A stretch of 17,833 nt of DNA from an uncultured Oscillospiraceae bacterium (GCA_934574095.1 CAKTMW010000039.1:1-17833); one strand, 5' to 3'. Positions 1-7,397 are shown, counted from the first letter of the stretch. A program made the numbers and translations. The notes: a model not told the origin generated them from the sequence alone.

Positions 1-849
1 GCGCTGGCGCTGGCTGACGGCGTGACCTTCGCCGAGCTGGCCGCTCCCGTGAAGCAGGCCGACGGCGTGCTGACGTGCGAAAAAATGGTGCTGGGTGAGG
101 CTGATGCTTCCGGCCGCCGCAGCCCCGTGGGCAGCGGTGAGTTCTTTGAGATCCCCTGCGATCTGGTGATCTCCGCCGTGGGCGAGCAGGTGGACGACGC
201 CCTGATGGCCGCCAACGGCATCGAGCTGGACAAGAAGGGCCGTCCCGCCTTCAAGACCAATATCGAGGGCGTGTACGCCGCCGGTGACGCTACCCGCGGC
301 CCCGCCACAGTCGTCGAGGGCATTGCCGACGCCGCCGCTTTCGCCGCCGAGGTCATCGGTGCGCCCCACACCTACGAGATCCCCGCGCAGGCCTACGTCA
401 CCATCGCTGACGCCGCCGCCAAGAAGGGCACCCTGAAGATGGCGGAGTATCCCTGTCAGGAGGGTCAGCGCTGCCTGCAGTGCAAGACCGTATGTGAAAA
501 CTGCGTGGACTCCTGCCCCAACCGCGCCAACGTGGCCATCGCCATGGCCGACGGCAAGCACCAGATCGTCCACGTGGACAAGATGTGCAACGAGTGCGGC
601 AACTGCACCCAGTTCTGCCCCTACTCCTCCGAGCCCTGTCACGACAAGTTCACCCTGTTCCAGACCGCTGAGGACATGGTGGATTCCCACAACGCAGGCG
701 TTCTGTTCCTGGGCGGCGACAAGGTGCGCGTCCGTACCTTCGGTGAGCCCAAGGACTACGACCTGAGCGACGCCAAGAACGGCCTGCCCGCCGATCTGGA
801 GACGCTGATCGTCACCATGCGTGACAAGTACAGCTACCTGTTCGCGTAA
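1..849 (+). CDS. ygfK: YgfK-like FAD/4Fe-4S oxidoreductase, C-terminal part (5' end outside window)
   Basis: The reading frame is open from base 1 to a TAA at 847-849, so this is the last 282 codons of a larger protein. The fragment opens in the second half of a glutamate-synthase-like FAD/NAD(P)-binding domain; the flavin-contacting motif GVYAAGDATRGPATVVEG lies at about nt 268-321. Two cysteine clusters follow. The first has Cys codons at 454, 472, 481, 493, 502 and 514 (CxxC...CxxCx3CP). The second, at 586, 595, 604 and 616, is a ferredoxin-type CxxCxxCx3CP. This order matches the YgfK family, named 'putative selenate reductase subunit YgfK' (TIGR03315), a cytoplasmic electron-transfer flavoprotein of about 1000 residues. 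In gut Clostridia ygfK often lies with ssnA, hydantoinase and molybdenum hydroxylase genes of purine or urate breakdown; those would be upstream and are not visible. Family assignment is fairly firm; the substrate is unknown. Confidence 0.82.
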   Translation, partial: ALALADGVTFAELAAPVKQADGVLTCEKMVLGEADASGRRSPVGSGEFFEIPCDLVISAVGEQVDDALMAANGIELDKKGRPAFKTNIEGVYAAGDATRGPATVVEGIADAAAFAAEVIGAPHTYEIPAQAYVTIADAAAKKGTLKMAEYPCQEGQRCLQCKTVCENCVDSCPNRANVAIAMADGKHQIVHVDKMCNECGNCTQFCPYSSEPCHDKFTLFQTAEDMVDSHNAGVLFLGGDKVRVRTFGEPKDYDLSDAKNGLPADLETLIVTMRDKYSYLFA

Positions 850-867
850 GAGGTATCACAATTGCAT

Positions 868-902
868 AAAAAATGGCCACCCGAAAGGGTGGCCATTTTT
901 TT
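868..902. terminator. Bidirectional intrinsic terminator between ygfK and the DHHW lipoprotein gene
   Basis: A perfect stem (874-882 with 887-895, extended by A-T pairs) closes a GAAA tetraloop at 883-886. An A-run on the left and a T-run on the right flank the stem, so it can end transcription in both directions. It lies 18 bp after the ygfK stop and just downstream of the convergent lipoprotein gene. Confidence 0.9.
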
Positions 903-911
903 GCGCAGGGT

Positions 912-2252
912 TTATGAAAGCGCCCGGCTCTCCAGATTGCTCCGCAGGCTGGTGGCAGCCTGACAGTTGTTGATAATGAGGGCGTCGGTGACACCGTACT
1001 GGAAGATAATGCCGCTGACGCTGCCCACATCCTCCCGGACATCCACCACCACGATCCGCTCGTAGTAGTCAATCATATAGGGGACGAAGGCGTTGCCGTA
1101 GGACTCCTTGAACACCAGCAGCGTCTTGCCGTTCTTGTTGTCGGTGGTGATGACCGTCAGAGGCTGGTCGCCGCACAGGAACATTCCGGCATAGTCGCTG
1201 ACGCTGCCGTTGACCGCCTGGCCGTTATACTGCACGCCGTCCCGATAGTACACCATGGAATAGCCCACATGAGGGAACCGGGCCACAGAGTAATCCGGGT
1301 TGGCTGTCAGCTCGGCAGGATGATTGCCGTACATGTACAGGGAGCCGGTGTAGCCGGTGCGCACCACCGTGTCATAGCTGTCCAGCGTCCAGGACGTCAG
1401 GCCGTTGGCCTGACAGTAGGCCGCTGAGGCGTAGTAGGCGCCCAGACTGGTCCAGTGGTGGTCGGTGCGGTAGAACATGTACTCTCCGGCGTGCTGATCC
1501 ATCAGGCCCATGCAGTCCACAGTGGTGACAGAGCTGTCCATCATGCCGTAGGTAGACTTGATGAAGCTGGCGATGTTGTCATGGGGATCGTCATAGTCTG
1601 CCGGAGAATGATAGGCGCAGCACTTTGGCGTCAGCAGGCAGGTCACGTGGATGTTGGGGTACTTGGCGGCAAACTTGTTCACCGTTTCGGCATAGGCGCT
1701 GGAGCCGGTGGGGTCGGGGTCGAAATACTCCACGCCGTAGTCACCGCACACCAGCACCGCGTTGGCATAATAGGCGGCGATGTTGTTGTGATAGTGGCCG
1801 TCGCTGACCGTCTCCGCCGTGACGGCAGAGGCGTTGTCGGCGGAAACAGCGCTGCCCTTACCGGGTGCGATGTACCGCTGTCCGGCCGGAACCACCTGCT
1901 GTCCGCAGGTAGTGCACACGCCGTCCTCACCTACCGTGTGACCCAGCGCAGGGCTGATGACCGCGCCGCACACCGCACAGACCTCGGCCTCCGTGCAGGT
2001 GGCAGGGCCGGCAGAAGTGTGGGGCAGCTGGGGCGACAGCTCAATACCGCACCGCCGGCAGGTCTGGGGCGCGGCGCAGGTGGCCTCGGGGCCGGGGTCG
2101 TGACCCAGCGCCTCAGTCATCACCTTGCCGCACTCGGTGCAAATCTCCGGCTCGGTACAGGTAGCGGGCGCGGCGGACACGTGCTTGTGGCAGCCGGTCA
2201 GCGCCAGCGCCAGCAAAAGCAGCGCCGCTGCCAAACATATGATTTTTTTCAT
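912..2252 (-). CDS. DHHW/SGNH-like lipoprotein with 27-residue cysteine repeats
   Basis: The 446-residue protein begins with a lipoprotein signal: MKK, a hydrophobic stretch and lipobox LTGC with Cys21, so it should be anchored to the outer face of the membrane. Residues 31-111 hold three exact 27-residue repeats of the form TC(T/A)xxxxCxxCGxxxxxxLxH, and 112-120 holds a fourth, shortened CTTCG copy; this looks like a zinc-knuckle or redox-active Cys array. Residues from about 150 onward resemble the DHHW family (PF14286), related to the AlgJ/AlgX/DltD SGNH fold. The signature TDHHWTSLGAYYA is at 263-275. A second block, FKESYGNAF (381-389), probably supplies the nucleophilic serine S384. Such proteins are thought to act as O-acyl transferases or esterases on cell-surface polymers. 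The start is supported by GAAAGGAAG upstream of the ATG and by a strong promoter at 2300-2328. The gene is monocistronic and its substrate is unknown. Confidence 0.8.
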   Translation of the reverse strand: MKKIICLAAALLLLALALTGCHKHVSAAPATCTEPEICTECGKVMTEALGHDPGPEATCAAPQTCRRCGIELSPQLPHTSAGPATCTEAEVCAVCGAVISPALGHTVGEDGVCTTCGQQVVPAGQRYIAPGKGSAVSADNASAVTAETVSDGHYHNNIAAYYANAVLVCGDYGVEYFDPDPTGSSAYAETVNKFAAKYPNIHVTCLLTPKCCAYHSPADYDDPHDNIASFIKSTYGMMDSSVTTVDCMGLMDQHAGEYMFYRTDHHWTSLGAYYASAAYCQANGLTSWTLDSYDTVVRTGYTGSLYMYGNHPAELTANPDYSVARFPHVGYSMVYYRDGVQYNGQAVNGSVSDYAGMFLCGDQPLTVITTDNKNGKTLLVFKESYGNAFVPYMIDYYERIVVVDVREDVGSVSGIIFQYGVTDALIINNCQAATSLRSNLESRALS

Positions 2253-2299
2253 GGAACGCTTCCTTTCTCATGTGTGTCTGTCTCTATTACTATGTGATG

Positions 2300-2328
2300 A
2301 TTATAGGCAATAGGACAAGTTTTTGCAA
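2300..2328 (-). promoter_or_regulatory. Sigma-A-type promoter of the DHHW lipoprotein gene
   Basis: On the minus strand, TTGCAA (2328-2323) is followed after exactly 17 bp by TATAAT (2305-2300). The predicted start lies about 40 bp before the ATG at 2252. The -10 box is a perfect match and the -35 matches four of six positions. Confidence 0.75.
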
Positions 2329-2376
2329 GACTTTTCGTCCGCGGGAAAAAATAGGGTGGCTTTATTGGATAAGGTA

Positions 2377-2385
2377 TGATATACT
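2377..2385 (+). promoter_or_regulatory. Likely extended -10 promoter of the racemase gene cluster
   Basis: TGATATACT reads as an extended -10 element (TGn followed by TATACT at 2380-2385). No good -35 lies 16-18 bp upstream (TGGCTT at best), which fits an extended -10 promoter. Transcription would start near 2392, about 25 nt before the ATG at 2417. Confidence 0.5.
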
Positions 2386-2416
2386 AATGTGTACTGACTT
2401 AAAATGAGGTGAAACC

Positions 2417-3511
2417 ATGAATCGGCAATATCCCTGTCTGGAGGTACATCTGGACAGGCTGACCCATAACGCACAGGAGATCCTGTCCCGTTGCCGGGCG
2501 CAGAACATTCAGGTCTGCGGGATCATCAAGGGCTGCGGCGGCATGCCGCAGGTGGCGCAGGTCATGCGCCAGAACGGTGCGGCGCAGATCGGCACCAGCC
2601 GTCTGGAGCAGGTGGCACGCTGCCGCGCCGCAGGCGTGGACGGCCCGTTCCTGCTGATCCGCATTCCCGGACTGACGGAGCTTCCCGACACAGTGGCGCT
2701 GTGCGACCTGTCGCTGCAAAGCGACCGGACGACGCTGGACGCGCTGGAGCAGGAGTGCCGCAGGCAGAACAAGACCCACGGCGTTATCGTCATGGCCGAT
2801 TTGGGCGACCTGCGGGAGGGCTTCTGGGATAAGGACGAATTTGTCGACGCCTGCGTCCACGTGGAACGTGATCTTCCCCACGTACACCTTTCCGGCATCG
2901 GCGTGAACCTGAGCTGCTACGGCTCCATTCAGCCCACGCCGGAGAAGATGGGGCAGCTGACCGCGCTGGCCCGCCGTGTGGAGGAAGCCATCGGCCGCAA
3001 GCTGGAGATCGTCTCCGGCGGTGCCACCAGCTCCTATACGCTGGTGCACTGGGGCACCATGCCAGAGGGGATCAACCACCTGCGCATCGGGGAAAACATC
3101 CTGCTGGGCTACGACCTGCCCAACCTGTGGCACATCGGGGACATGGACTATCTGCGGCAGGACACCTTCACCCTGACGGCAGAGGTCATTGAGGTGCGGG
3201 AAAAGCCCACCTATCCCCAGGGGGAGTTCTGCATCGACGCCTTCGGCCGCAAGCCGGTGTATGAGGATCACGGCGTCCGCCGCCGTGCGCTGCTGGCGCT
3301 GGGTCGGGCCGACGTGGGCGAGCTGGAGAGCCTGACGCCGCTGGACAGCGGCGTCACTGTGGTGGGCGGCAGCTCCGACCACTGCATTCTGGACGTGACC
3401 GACTGTCCCCGCTCCCTACAGGTAGGTGACACGGTGTCCTTTGCCCTGCGCTACAGCCATCTGCTGTACCTGTCGGGCCGTGAGGATGTGCGGCAGGCCT
3501 TCATCCGGTAA
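2417..3511 (+). CDS. Ornithine/alanine racemase-family PLP enzyme
   Basis: The 364-residue protein has the alanine-racemase N-terminal PLP-barrel fold and matches the ornithine racemase (Orr) / YhfX-like subgroup rather than classical Alr. The PLP lysine is K38 in GIIKGCGG. Other typical blocks are VMADLGDLREG (125-135), GIGVNLSCYGS (160-170), the phosphate-binding VSGGATSSY (199-207) and HLRIGENILLGYDL (221-234). The family interconverts L and D forms of an amino acid in the cytoplasm; ornithine is the best-known substrate, but the sequence alone does not settle it. The length is normal. The start has GAGGTG at 2405-2410 and the ATG at 2417. It is first in a run of three same-strand genes and is followed after 37 bp by a small membrane protein. 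No ornithine catabolism genes are visible here, so its pathway role is open. Confidence 0.85.
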   Translation: MNRQYPCLEVHLDRLTHNAQEILSRCRAQNIQVCGIIKGCGGMPQVAQVMRQNGAAQIGTSRLEQVARCRAAGVDGPFLLIRIPGLTELPDTVALCDLSLQSDRTTLDALEQECRRQNKTHGVIVMADLGDLREGFWDKDEFVDACVHVERDLPHVHLSGIGVNLSCYGSIQPTPEKMGQLTALARRVEEAIGRKLEIVSGGATSSYTLVHWGTMPEGINHLRIGENILLGYDLPNLWHIGDMDYLRQDTFTLTAEVIEVREKPTYPQGEFCIDAFGRKPVYEDHGVRRRALLALGRADVGELESLTPLDSGVTVVGGSSDHCILDVTDCPRSLQVGDTVSFALRYSHLLYLSGREDVRQAFIR

Positions 3512-3548
3512 AAAAATCAAATTTTGAATAACTAAAGGAGTATTTACT

Positions 3549-3968
3549 ATGGGTAATATGGAAGGATTTGGCATCTTCCTCTGGAACGCGGTCATCACGC
3601 TGTTTTCATTTCTGGCGGTAGCCCCCATCGTACTGTCAGCAGTCTCTCAGTTCGGCGTACAGAAGCGCTTTGCCCAGGCCATGATCGACGAGGGGATCAT
3701 CAGCGCCGACGAGGTAAAGCTGATCCAGCCGAAAAAGCAGATCGCAGGCGTGGTCGTCTCCGTGATCGTGGTGGCGGCACTGATCTATACCAGCGTGAAA
3801 ATGTTTCCCTATGGCCCCATCTGCGCCCTGTTCGGTCTGGCGGCGGGCATTATGAAGTACCGCAAGGTAACGCAGTTCAACTCCCTGACGGTGCAGCGGT
3901 TCAAGACCACCTACAAAGACAGCTACGACGCGAAAAAGCTGAACGCTTACGTGGATAAGATGTTCTAA
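3549..3968 (+). CDS. Small membrane protein of unknown function (three predicted helices)
   Basis: The 139-residue protein has a clear AAAGGAG site (3533-3539) nine bases before its ATG. Hydrophobic stretches at about residues 8-32, 65-83 and 84-102 suggest three membrane helices. A charged loop at about 35-62 (FGVQKRFAQAMIDEGI... then KKQ) and a basic C-terminal tail (103-139) are probably cytoplasmic. I do not recognise a family. It sits between the racemase-like gene (37 bp upstream) and the cNMP-domain gene (39 bp downstream), with no terminator in either gap, so the three are probably co-transcribed. The loop's alternating acidic and basic residues could mediate contacts with a cytoplasmic partner; this is inference only. 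Confidence 0.8.
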   Translation: MGNMEGFGIFLWNAVITLFSFLAVAPIVLSAVSQFGVQKRFAQAMIDEGIISADEVKLIQPKKQIAGVVVSVIVVAALIYTSVKMFPYGPICALFGLAAGIMKYRKVTQFNSLTVQRFKTTYKDSYDAKKLNAYVDKMF

Positions 3969-4007
3969 AACATTTCCAAATGATTATTCTATAGCAGAAA
4001 GGCGGCG

Positions 4008-4499
4008 ATGTCTGTGACAACCAACCATCCGGAAGCCGGAGAAAAGATCTTCAAAAAGGGTGAAGTCATTTATCAGCAGGGTGACTATGTAACCGCTATC
4101 TTTGACGTGCTGTGGGGACAGGTGGCTCTGTACGTGGACTACCATAAGCCCACCCAGCGTCTGCTGAACGAGGTAGAGGCCGACGGCTTTTTCGGCATCG
4201 TGGGCTTTCTGGAAAGCCGTCCGCAGAACGCCACCGCCGTGGCGCTGGAAAAAACGGCCTGTATGGTGATCACTCATGAGAGCTTCAGCCACTACTTTCA
4301 GGAGCGGCCCGCCAAGATCATGAGCCTGATGCAGTATATGAGCAAGCGTATGCGGGTGCTGACCCGCGGCTATCTGGAGGCCAGTCAGGCGCTGGAGGAG
4401 TACGCCGACGCGGAGCGCCTGCTGAAGGAACGCAAGGACTGGTACGAGGAGCACAAGGATCTGTACCACCGCATTATGGGCATGTTCGGCTTCGATTAA
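4008..4499 (+). CDS. Stand-alone cyclic-nucleotide-binding-fold (Crp-like) protein without HTH
   Basis: The 163-residue protein is built around a CNMP-binding jelly roll at about residues 8-100: FKKGEVIYQQGDYVTAIFDV, then WGQVALYVD, then ADGFFGIVGFLESRPQNATAVALE. After the roll comes a long helix (about 101-150) rich in charged residues, but there is no winged-helix or HTH domain such as CRP and FNR have. The phosphate-binding cassette is degenerate: the usual FGE is FGI and the usual Arg-Ser/Thr-Ala is Q-N-A-T. Canonical cAMP binding is therefore unlikely. It may bind another ligand or act by protein contact, perhaps with the membrane protein encoded 39 bp upstream. The ATG at 4008 lies five bases after AGAAAGG; a GTG at 4014 is an alternative start. 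A terminator follows at 4512. Confidence 0.82.
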   Translation: MSVTTNHPEAGEKIFKKGEVIYQQGDYVTAIFDVLWGQVALYVDYHKPTQRLLNEVEADGFFGIVGFLESRPQNATAVALEKTACMVITHESFSHYFQERPAKIMSLMQYMSKRMRVLTRGYLEASQALEEYADAERLLKERKDWYEEHKDLYHRIMGMFGFD

Positions 4500-4511
4500 G
4501 CGCATAAACAT

Positions 4512-4549
4512 AAAAAGGACGCTGTTCCATCGGAACAGCGTCCTTTTTT
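4512..4549. terminator. Bidirectional intrinsic terminator after the cNMP-domain gene
   Basis: A perfect 12-bp stem (4517-4528 with 4532-4543) with a three-base ATC loop is flanked by A5 on the left and T6 on the right. It can terminate the rightward racemase cluster and the leftward aminopeptidase gene. Confidence 0.92.
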
Positions 4550-4604
4550 ATTGAGCAAAAACTTTGCAGAATTCGCCGCGTCGATATGATAATTCTTCTT
4601 GGTA

Positions 4605-4712
4605 TGTCATTGCGAGCCAGTGCTCACACTGGCGTGGCAATCCGTTCCTCCTCTTACGGCATGGGTTACGGATTCCCACATCAGTGACATCTGTCACTGA
4701 TTCGGAATGACA
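4605..4712. repeat. Palindromic, MITE-like interspersed repeat (about 108 bp)
   Basis: The element is bounded by inverted ends TGTCATT (4605-4611) and AATGACA (4706-4712). Inside are three more pairings. CCAGTG/CACTGG forms a hairpin at 4617-4632. GTGGCAATCCGT (4634-4645) pairs with 4668-4679 at 11 of 12 positions. TCAGTGACA/TGTCACTGA forms a 9-bp hairpin at 4681-4700. Together they can fold as a clover-like structure. The opening TGTCATTGCGAG...GTGGCAATCC resembles a family of short interspersed repeats known in many bacterial genomes. It carries no gene and lies in the intergenic gap between two convergent genes. Element identity is from memory; copy number in this genome was not checked. 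Confidence 0.72.
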
Positions 4713-4731
4713 GTAAATGTTTTTTGCTGTC

Positions 4732-5955
4732 TTAAAACGCCCAGTTGCCGCTGCGGAAGATGGGAACGGTCTTTCCATCGGCGCACACAGCGTCAATGTT
4801 CATATCTCGAGAGCCGATCATGAAATCCTCGTGGATCATGGAGTCGTTGACGCCCAGAGCCCGGCACTCGGCCAGCGTTTTTTCGTGGAAATTCTCGATG
4901 GTATCGGCAAAGCCCATGCCCAGCGCCAGATGGCAGGCGGCGTTTTCGTCAAACAGGGTGTTGTAGAACAGGATGCCGGACTTGCGGATAGGGGAATCGT
5001 AGGGCACCAACGCACACTCGCCCAGATAAGCACTGCCCTCGTCCATGGTGATGAGCTTGGTCAGCAGCTCATTGTTCACGTCGGCGTGCCACTCCACGGC
5101 CTTGCCCTCGTGGAATTTGATCCAGAACTTGTCGATCAGCTGGCCCTGATAGCTGAGGGGCTTGGTGGCGTAGACGATACCCTCCGCCTGACCCCGCTTG
5201 GGGGAGATGAAGCACTCCTCGCTGGGGATATTGGGGTTGAAGACAATGCCTTGGAGGCTCTTTTCGCTGCCGCCGCAGAAGCGGCCCTCCGGGATCATGC
5301 CCACGGTAAAATCGGTGCCAGTGGCGCTGGTGTAGTGGAGCTTCTCGATATGCAGGCTGTTGAGGTAGGCGCAGCGGTCGTGGAGATCCTTGTTATGAGC
5401 CTCCCACGCGGCGATGGGATCGTCGTCCACCCGCGAGGTAGCCAGAATGTTCTCCCACAGCTTCTCCACCGCGGCGGCGGGCCGCAGCTCCGGGAACAGC
5501 TTCTTGGCCCACGCCTTGCCGGGGACGGCGGCGATGCACCACTGGTACTTGTTCTCGATGGCGTCCCGGTAAGGCTTGGCGATGGGATATCGCTTCTGCT
5601 GGGCCTTGGCCATCTTCTCCTGGTTGATGCCCTTCAGGCCGTCCGGGTCCTCGCTGATCAGGTAAATGCGGCAAGGGATGGCATCCACATAGTGCTGCCA
5701 GCGGGCCTCCTCGTAGTTCTCCACCTTGCCCAGGGTGGTCAGGGTACGATAGCGGTAGTGGATTTTTTGCAGAGGCTGGTAGTTCCAGTCCACCACCACC
5801 TTCTTGGCCTTGCACTTATAGCACTCCTCCACCAGCATCTGGACGAATTCTGGCTGGTCCAGGTCGGCCTCAATGAAGACCTCCTGCCCCGGTTGAATGT
5901 TGACGCCGCAGCGGGCGATGAGACGGGCATAACTGCGCAATACGGTTTTTTTCAT
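4732..5955 (-). CDS. M29-family metallo-aminopeptidase
   Basis: The 407-residue length and motif set match the M29 'thermophilic' aminopeptidases (AmpS, PepS, AmpT): cytoplasmic two-metal exopeptidases that remove N-terminal residues from peptides. The expected metal-ligand blocks are present in order: NIPSEECF (242-249, Glu246/247), LGECALVP (311-318, Glu313), NTLFDENAACHLALG (332-346, His342) and IHEDFMIGS (374-382, His375 and Asp377). The N-terminal half (about 1-190) is the family's Rossmann-like domain. The ATG at 5955 is preceded by AAAAAGGAG on the minus strand, and a promoter lies at 5994-6022. It is probably monocistronic and ends at the shared terminator at 4512. There is no signal peptide. 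Its likely role is peptide recycling. Confidence 0.9.
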   Translation of the reverse strand: MKKTVLRSYARLIARCGVNIQPGQEVFIEADLDQPEFVQMLVEECYKCKAKKVVVDWNYQPLQKIHYRYRTLTTLGKVENYEEARWQHYVDAIPCRIYLISEDPDGLKGINQEKMAKAQQKRYPIAKPYRDAIENKYQWCIAAVPGKAWAKKLFPELRPAAAVEKLWENILATSRVDDDPIAAWEAHNKDLHDRCAYLNSLHIEKLHYTSATGTDFTVGMIPEGRFCGGSEKSLQGIVFNPNIPSEECFISPKRGQAEGIVYATKPLSYQGQLIDKFWIKFHEGKAVEWHADVNNELLTKLITMDEGSAYLGECALVPYDSPIRKSGILFYNTLFDENAACHLALGMGFADTIENFHEKTLAECRALGVNDSMIHEDFMIGSRDMNIDAVCADGKTVPIFRSGNWAF

Positions 5956-5993
5956 AGGTAATCGCTCCTTTTTGAGAATGTTTTATCAGTGGT

Positions 5994-6022
5994 AGTATAA
6001 CACCGCAGGCGCCATTTGAAAA
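5994..6022 (-). promoter_or_regulatory. Probable promoter of the M29 aminopeptidase gene
   Basis: On the minus strand, TTTTCA (6022-6017) is followed after 17 bp by TATACT (5999-5994). This gives an untranslated leader of about 30 nt before the ATG at 5955. The -10 box matches five of six positions and the -35 four of six. Confidence 0.55.
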
Positions 6023-6040
6023 GCGGCGGCGGGAATTTTT

Positions 6041-7384
6041 TCACAAGCCCGACGCCAGTTCCGCGATGCGGGTCCACAGCACCGGCCCCACCGCGCCGCT
6101 CTGGTCGATGCCCTGCTGCCGCTGGAGGGCCAGCACCGCTCGCTGGGTGGCCGGGCCGAACACGCCGTCCACCTCCACCGTGGGGATGGCCGGATCCTGC
6201 GCGGCGATTTTGCGGATGTTTTCCTGTAACTGCCGGACGGCCCGCCCCTCGTCCCCCAGCACCAGAAAGCGACCGGGGTACACCTGCTCGATGTAGTTCT
6301 GATAGTCCTGGGGCAGATCACGCAGCAGCTGGTCGTAGACATTCAGCAGCCGGTTCCAGGTATCCCGCCCCACGATACCATCCACGGGAAGACCGTAATT
6401 GCTCTGGAAGGTGTACACCGCGTCACGGGTATCGTCGTCGAATACGCCGGTCAGAGCCACCGGCGGCTGCTCCGGCAGGAAGTAGCCCAGAAACGCCAGA
6501 TAGTACTGCACGGTGCTGACAGTCACCCCCTCGTCGCCATACCGCAGCACCTCCGGAAAGGTGGGCTGTACCTCCGTCAGGGTCAGGCCCTCGCTGGCCA
6601 GCTCGCTGAGCTGCTTCACCCCTGTCCAGACCTCCTTGATCTTGTACCATGTGGCCTTACCCACGATGCCGTCGGTATCCAGATTGAACACCCGCTGAAA
6701 CTCCCGCACCGCGTCCTCGGTATTGCGGTCATAGGCGTTGGACACCGGGGAGATGACAGGGATGCCGGGGTAGTTCTCATGGATGCGGTTCAACTGCTGC
6801 TGAATGGTGCGGACGCTCTGGCCGTAGGAGCCCCGTTCCAGCGGTCGGCCGGGGTAGGAGGGGATATTGTCGGCCACCGGGGCGTCAAAGACGATGTTGA
6901 TATCGTCTCCATAGTAGTACTGCAAGATCTCATAGGGGATGTACCCCGCCTCTGCCAGATCCACGCTGCCCCACTGGCTCAAGCCGTTGCACCGGGTACG
7001 CACCCCATCGCAGAAGGCGGCGAACAGCGGCTCAATATTCCCCTGCCGCACGATGTAGTTGTTGAAGATATCGTCCACGATCTGGCTGATATTCTCAAAC
7101 ACATTGCCGCCGGACACGTAGGCCTGATCCCGCTGGGTGGTGCTGGTGATATCGAAGTCATAGCCCCGGCTGCGGTAAAACTCTGTGTACACCCGGTTCA
7201 GGGCAAAGGAGATCTGGGCCATGATATTGGCCCGCAGCGCCGCCTCCGGCCAGGTGGGGTACAGCTCGTGGGAGGCCACGTTCTTGATGTAGCTGGTAAA
7301 GGGAACGGTCACATTGGGGGCGCTGCTGTCGGGCAGGCCCAGATGAACGGTGATGAAGGTGGGAACGACCGGATAGGTGGGCAT
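6041..7384 (-). CDS. SpoIID-like protein with three C-terminal peptidoglycan-binding repeats
   Basis: The 447-residue protein has an N-terminal domain (about 25-165) resembling SpoIID, the peptidoglycan lytic transglycosylase of engulfment: WPEAALRANIMAQ (45-57, with Glu47 where SpoIID has its catalytic Glu) and CNGLSQWGS...YEILQYYYGD (132-160). Three PG_binding_1 repeats follow, at about 180-253, 277-350 and 372-445; each ends in a G(I/V/A)VGxxTW-like or closely related motif. It probably binds and may cleave cell wall or spore peptidoglycan. There is no recognisable signal peptide or membrane helix, so either export is unconventional or it acts in the mother cell. AAGGAGGGG precedes the ATG at 7384. 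It begins 13 bp after the stop of the small partner gene, so the two form one operon. No clear terminator follows in the 85 bp before the aminopeptidase gene. Confidence 0.82.
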   Translation of the reverse strand: MPTYPVVPTFITVHLGLPDSSAPNVTVPFTSYIKNVASHELYPTWPEAALRANIMAQISFALNRVYTEFYRSRGYDFDITSTTQRDQAYVSGGNVFENISQIVDDIFNNYIVRQGNIEPLFAAFCDGVRTRCNGLSQWGSVDLAEAGYIPYEILQYYYGDDINIVFDAPVADNIPSYPGRPLERGSYGQSVRTIQQQLNRIHENYPGIPVISPVSNAYDRNTEDAVREFQRVFNLDTDGIVGKATWYKIKEVWTGVKQLSELASEGLTLTEVQPTFPEVLRYGDEGVTVSTVQYYLAFLGYFLPEQPPVALTGVFDDDTRDAVYTFQSNYGLPVDGIVGRDTWNRLLNVYDQLLRDLPQDYQNYIEQVYPGRFLVLGDEGRAVRQLQENIRKIAAQDPAIPTVEVDGVFGPATQRAVLALQRQQGIDQSGAVGPVLWTRIAELASGL

Positions 7385-7397
7385 GGCTCTCCCCTCC

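Noticed and set aside
1455..2297. 280-codon plus-strand frame opposite the DHHW lipoprotein gene
   Set aside because: It has Val/Gly/His-rich low-complexity composition and no credible start signal, and it opposes a gene with a clear promoter, lipobox and conserved motifs.
4617..4700. CRISPR array or attachment site at the palindromic repeat
   Set aside because: There are no regularly spaced identical direct repeats, no spacers, no cas genes and no integrase; the structure is inverted repeats only.
4717..5961. 414-codon plus-strand frame opposite the aminopeptidase gene
   Set aside because: It is the antisense reading of the M29 gene: Val/Leu/Gly/His/Asp-rich, with no start signal and no motifs.
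5956..6040. Terminator for the SpoIID-like operon in the 85-bp gap before the aminopeptidase gene
   Set aside because: The short GC-rich pairings (around GGCGCC) lack a T-run in the right direction. Readthrough into the aminopeptidase gene cannot be excluded.
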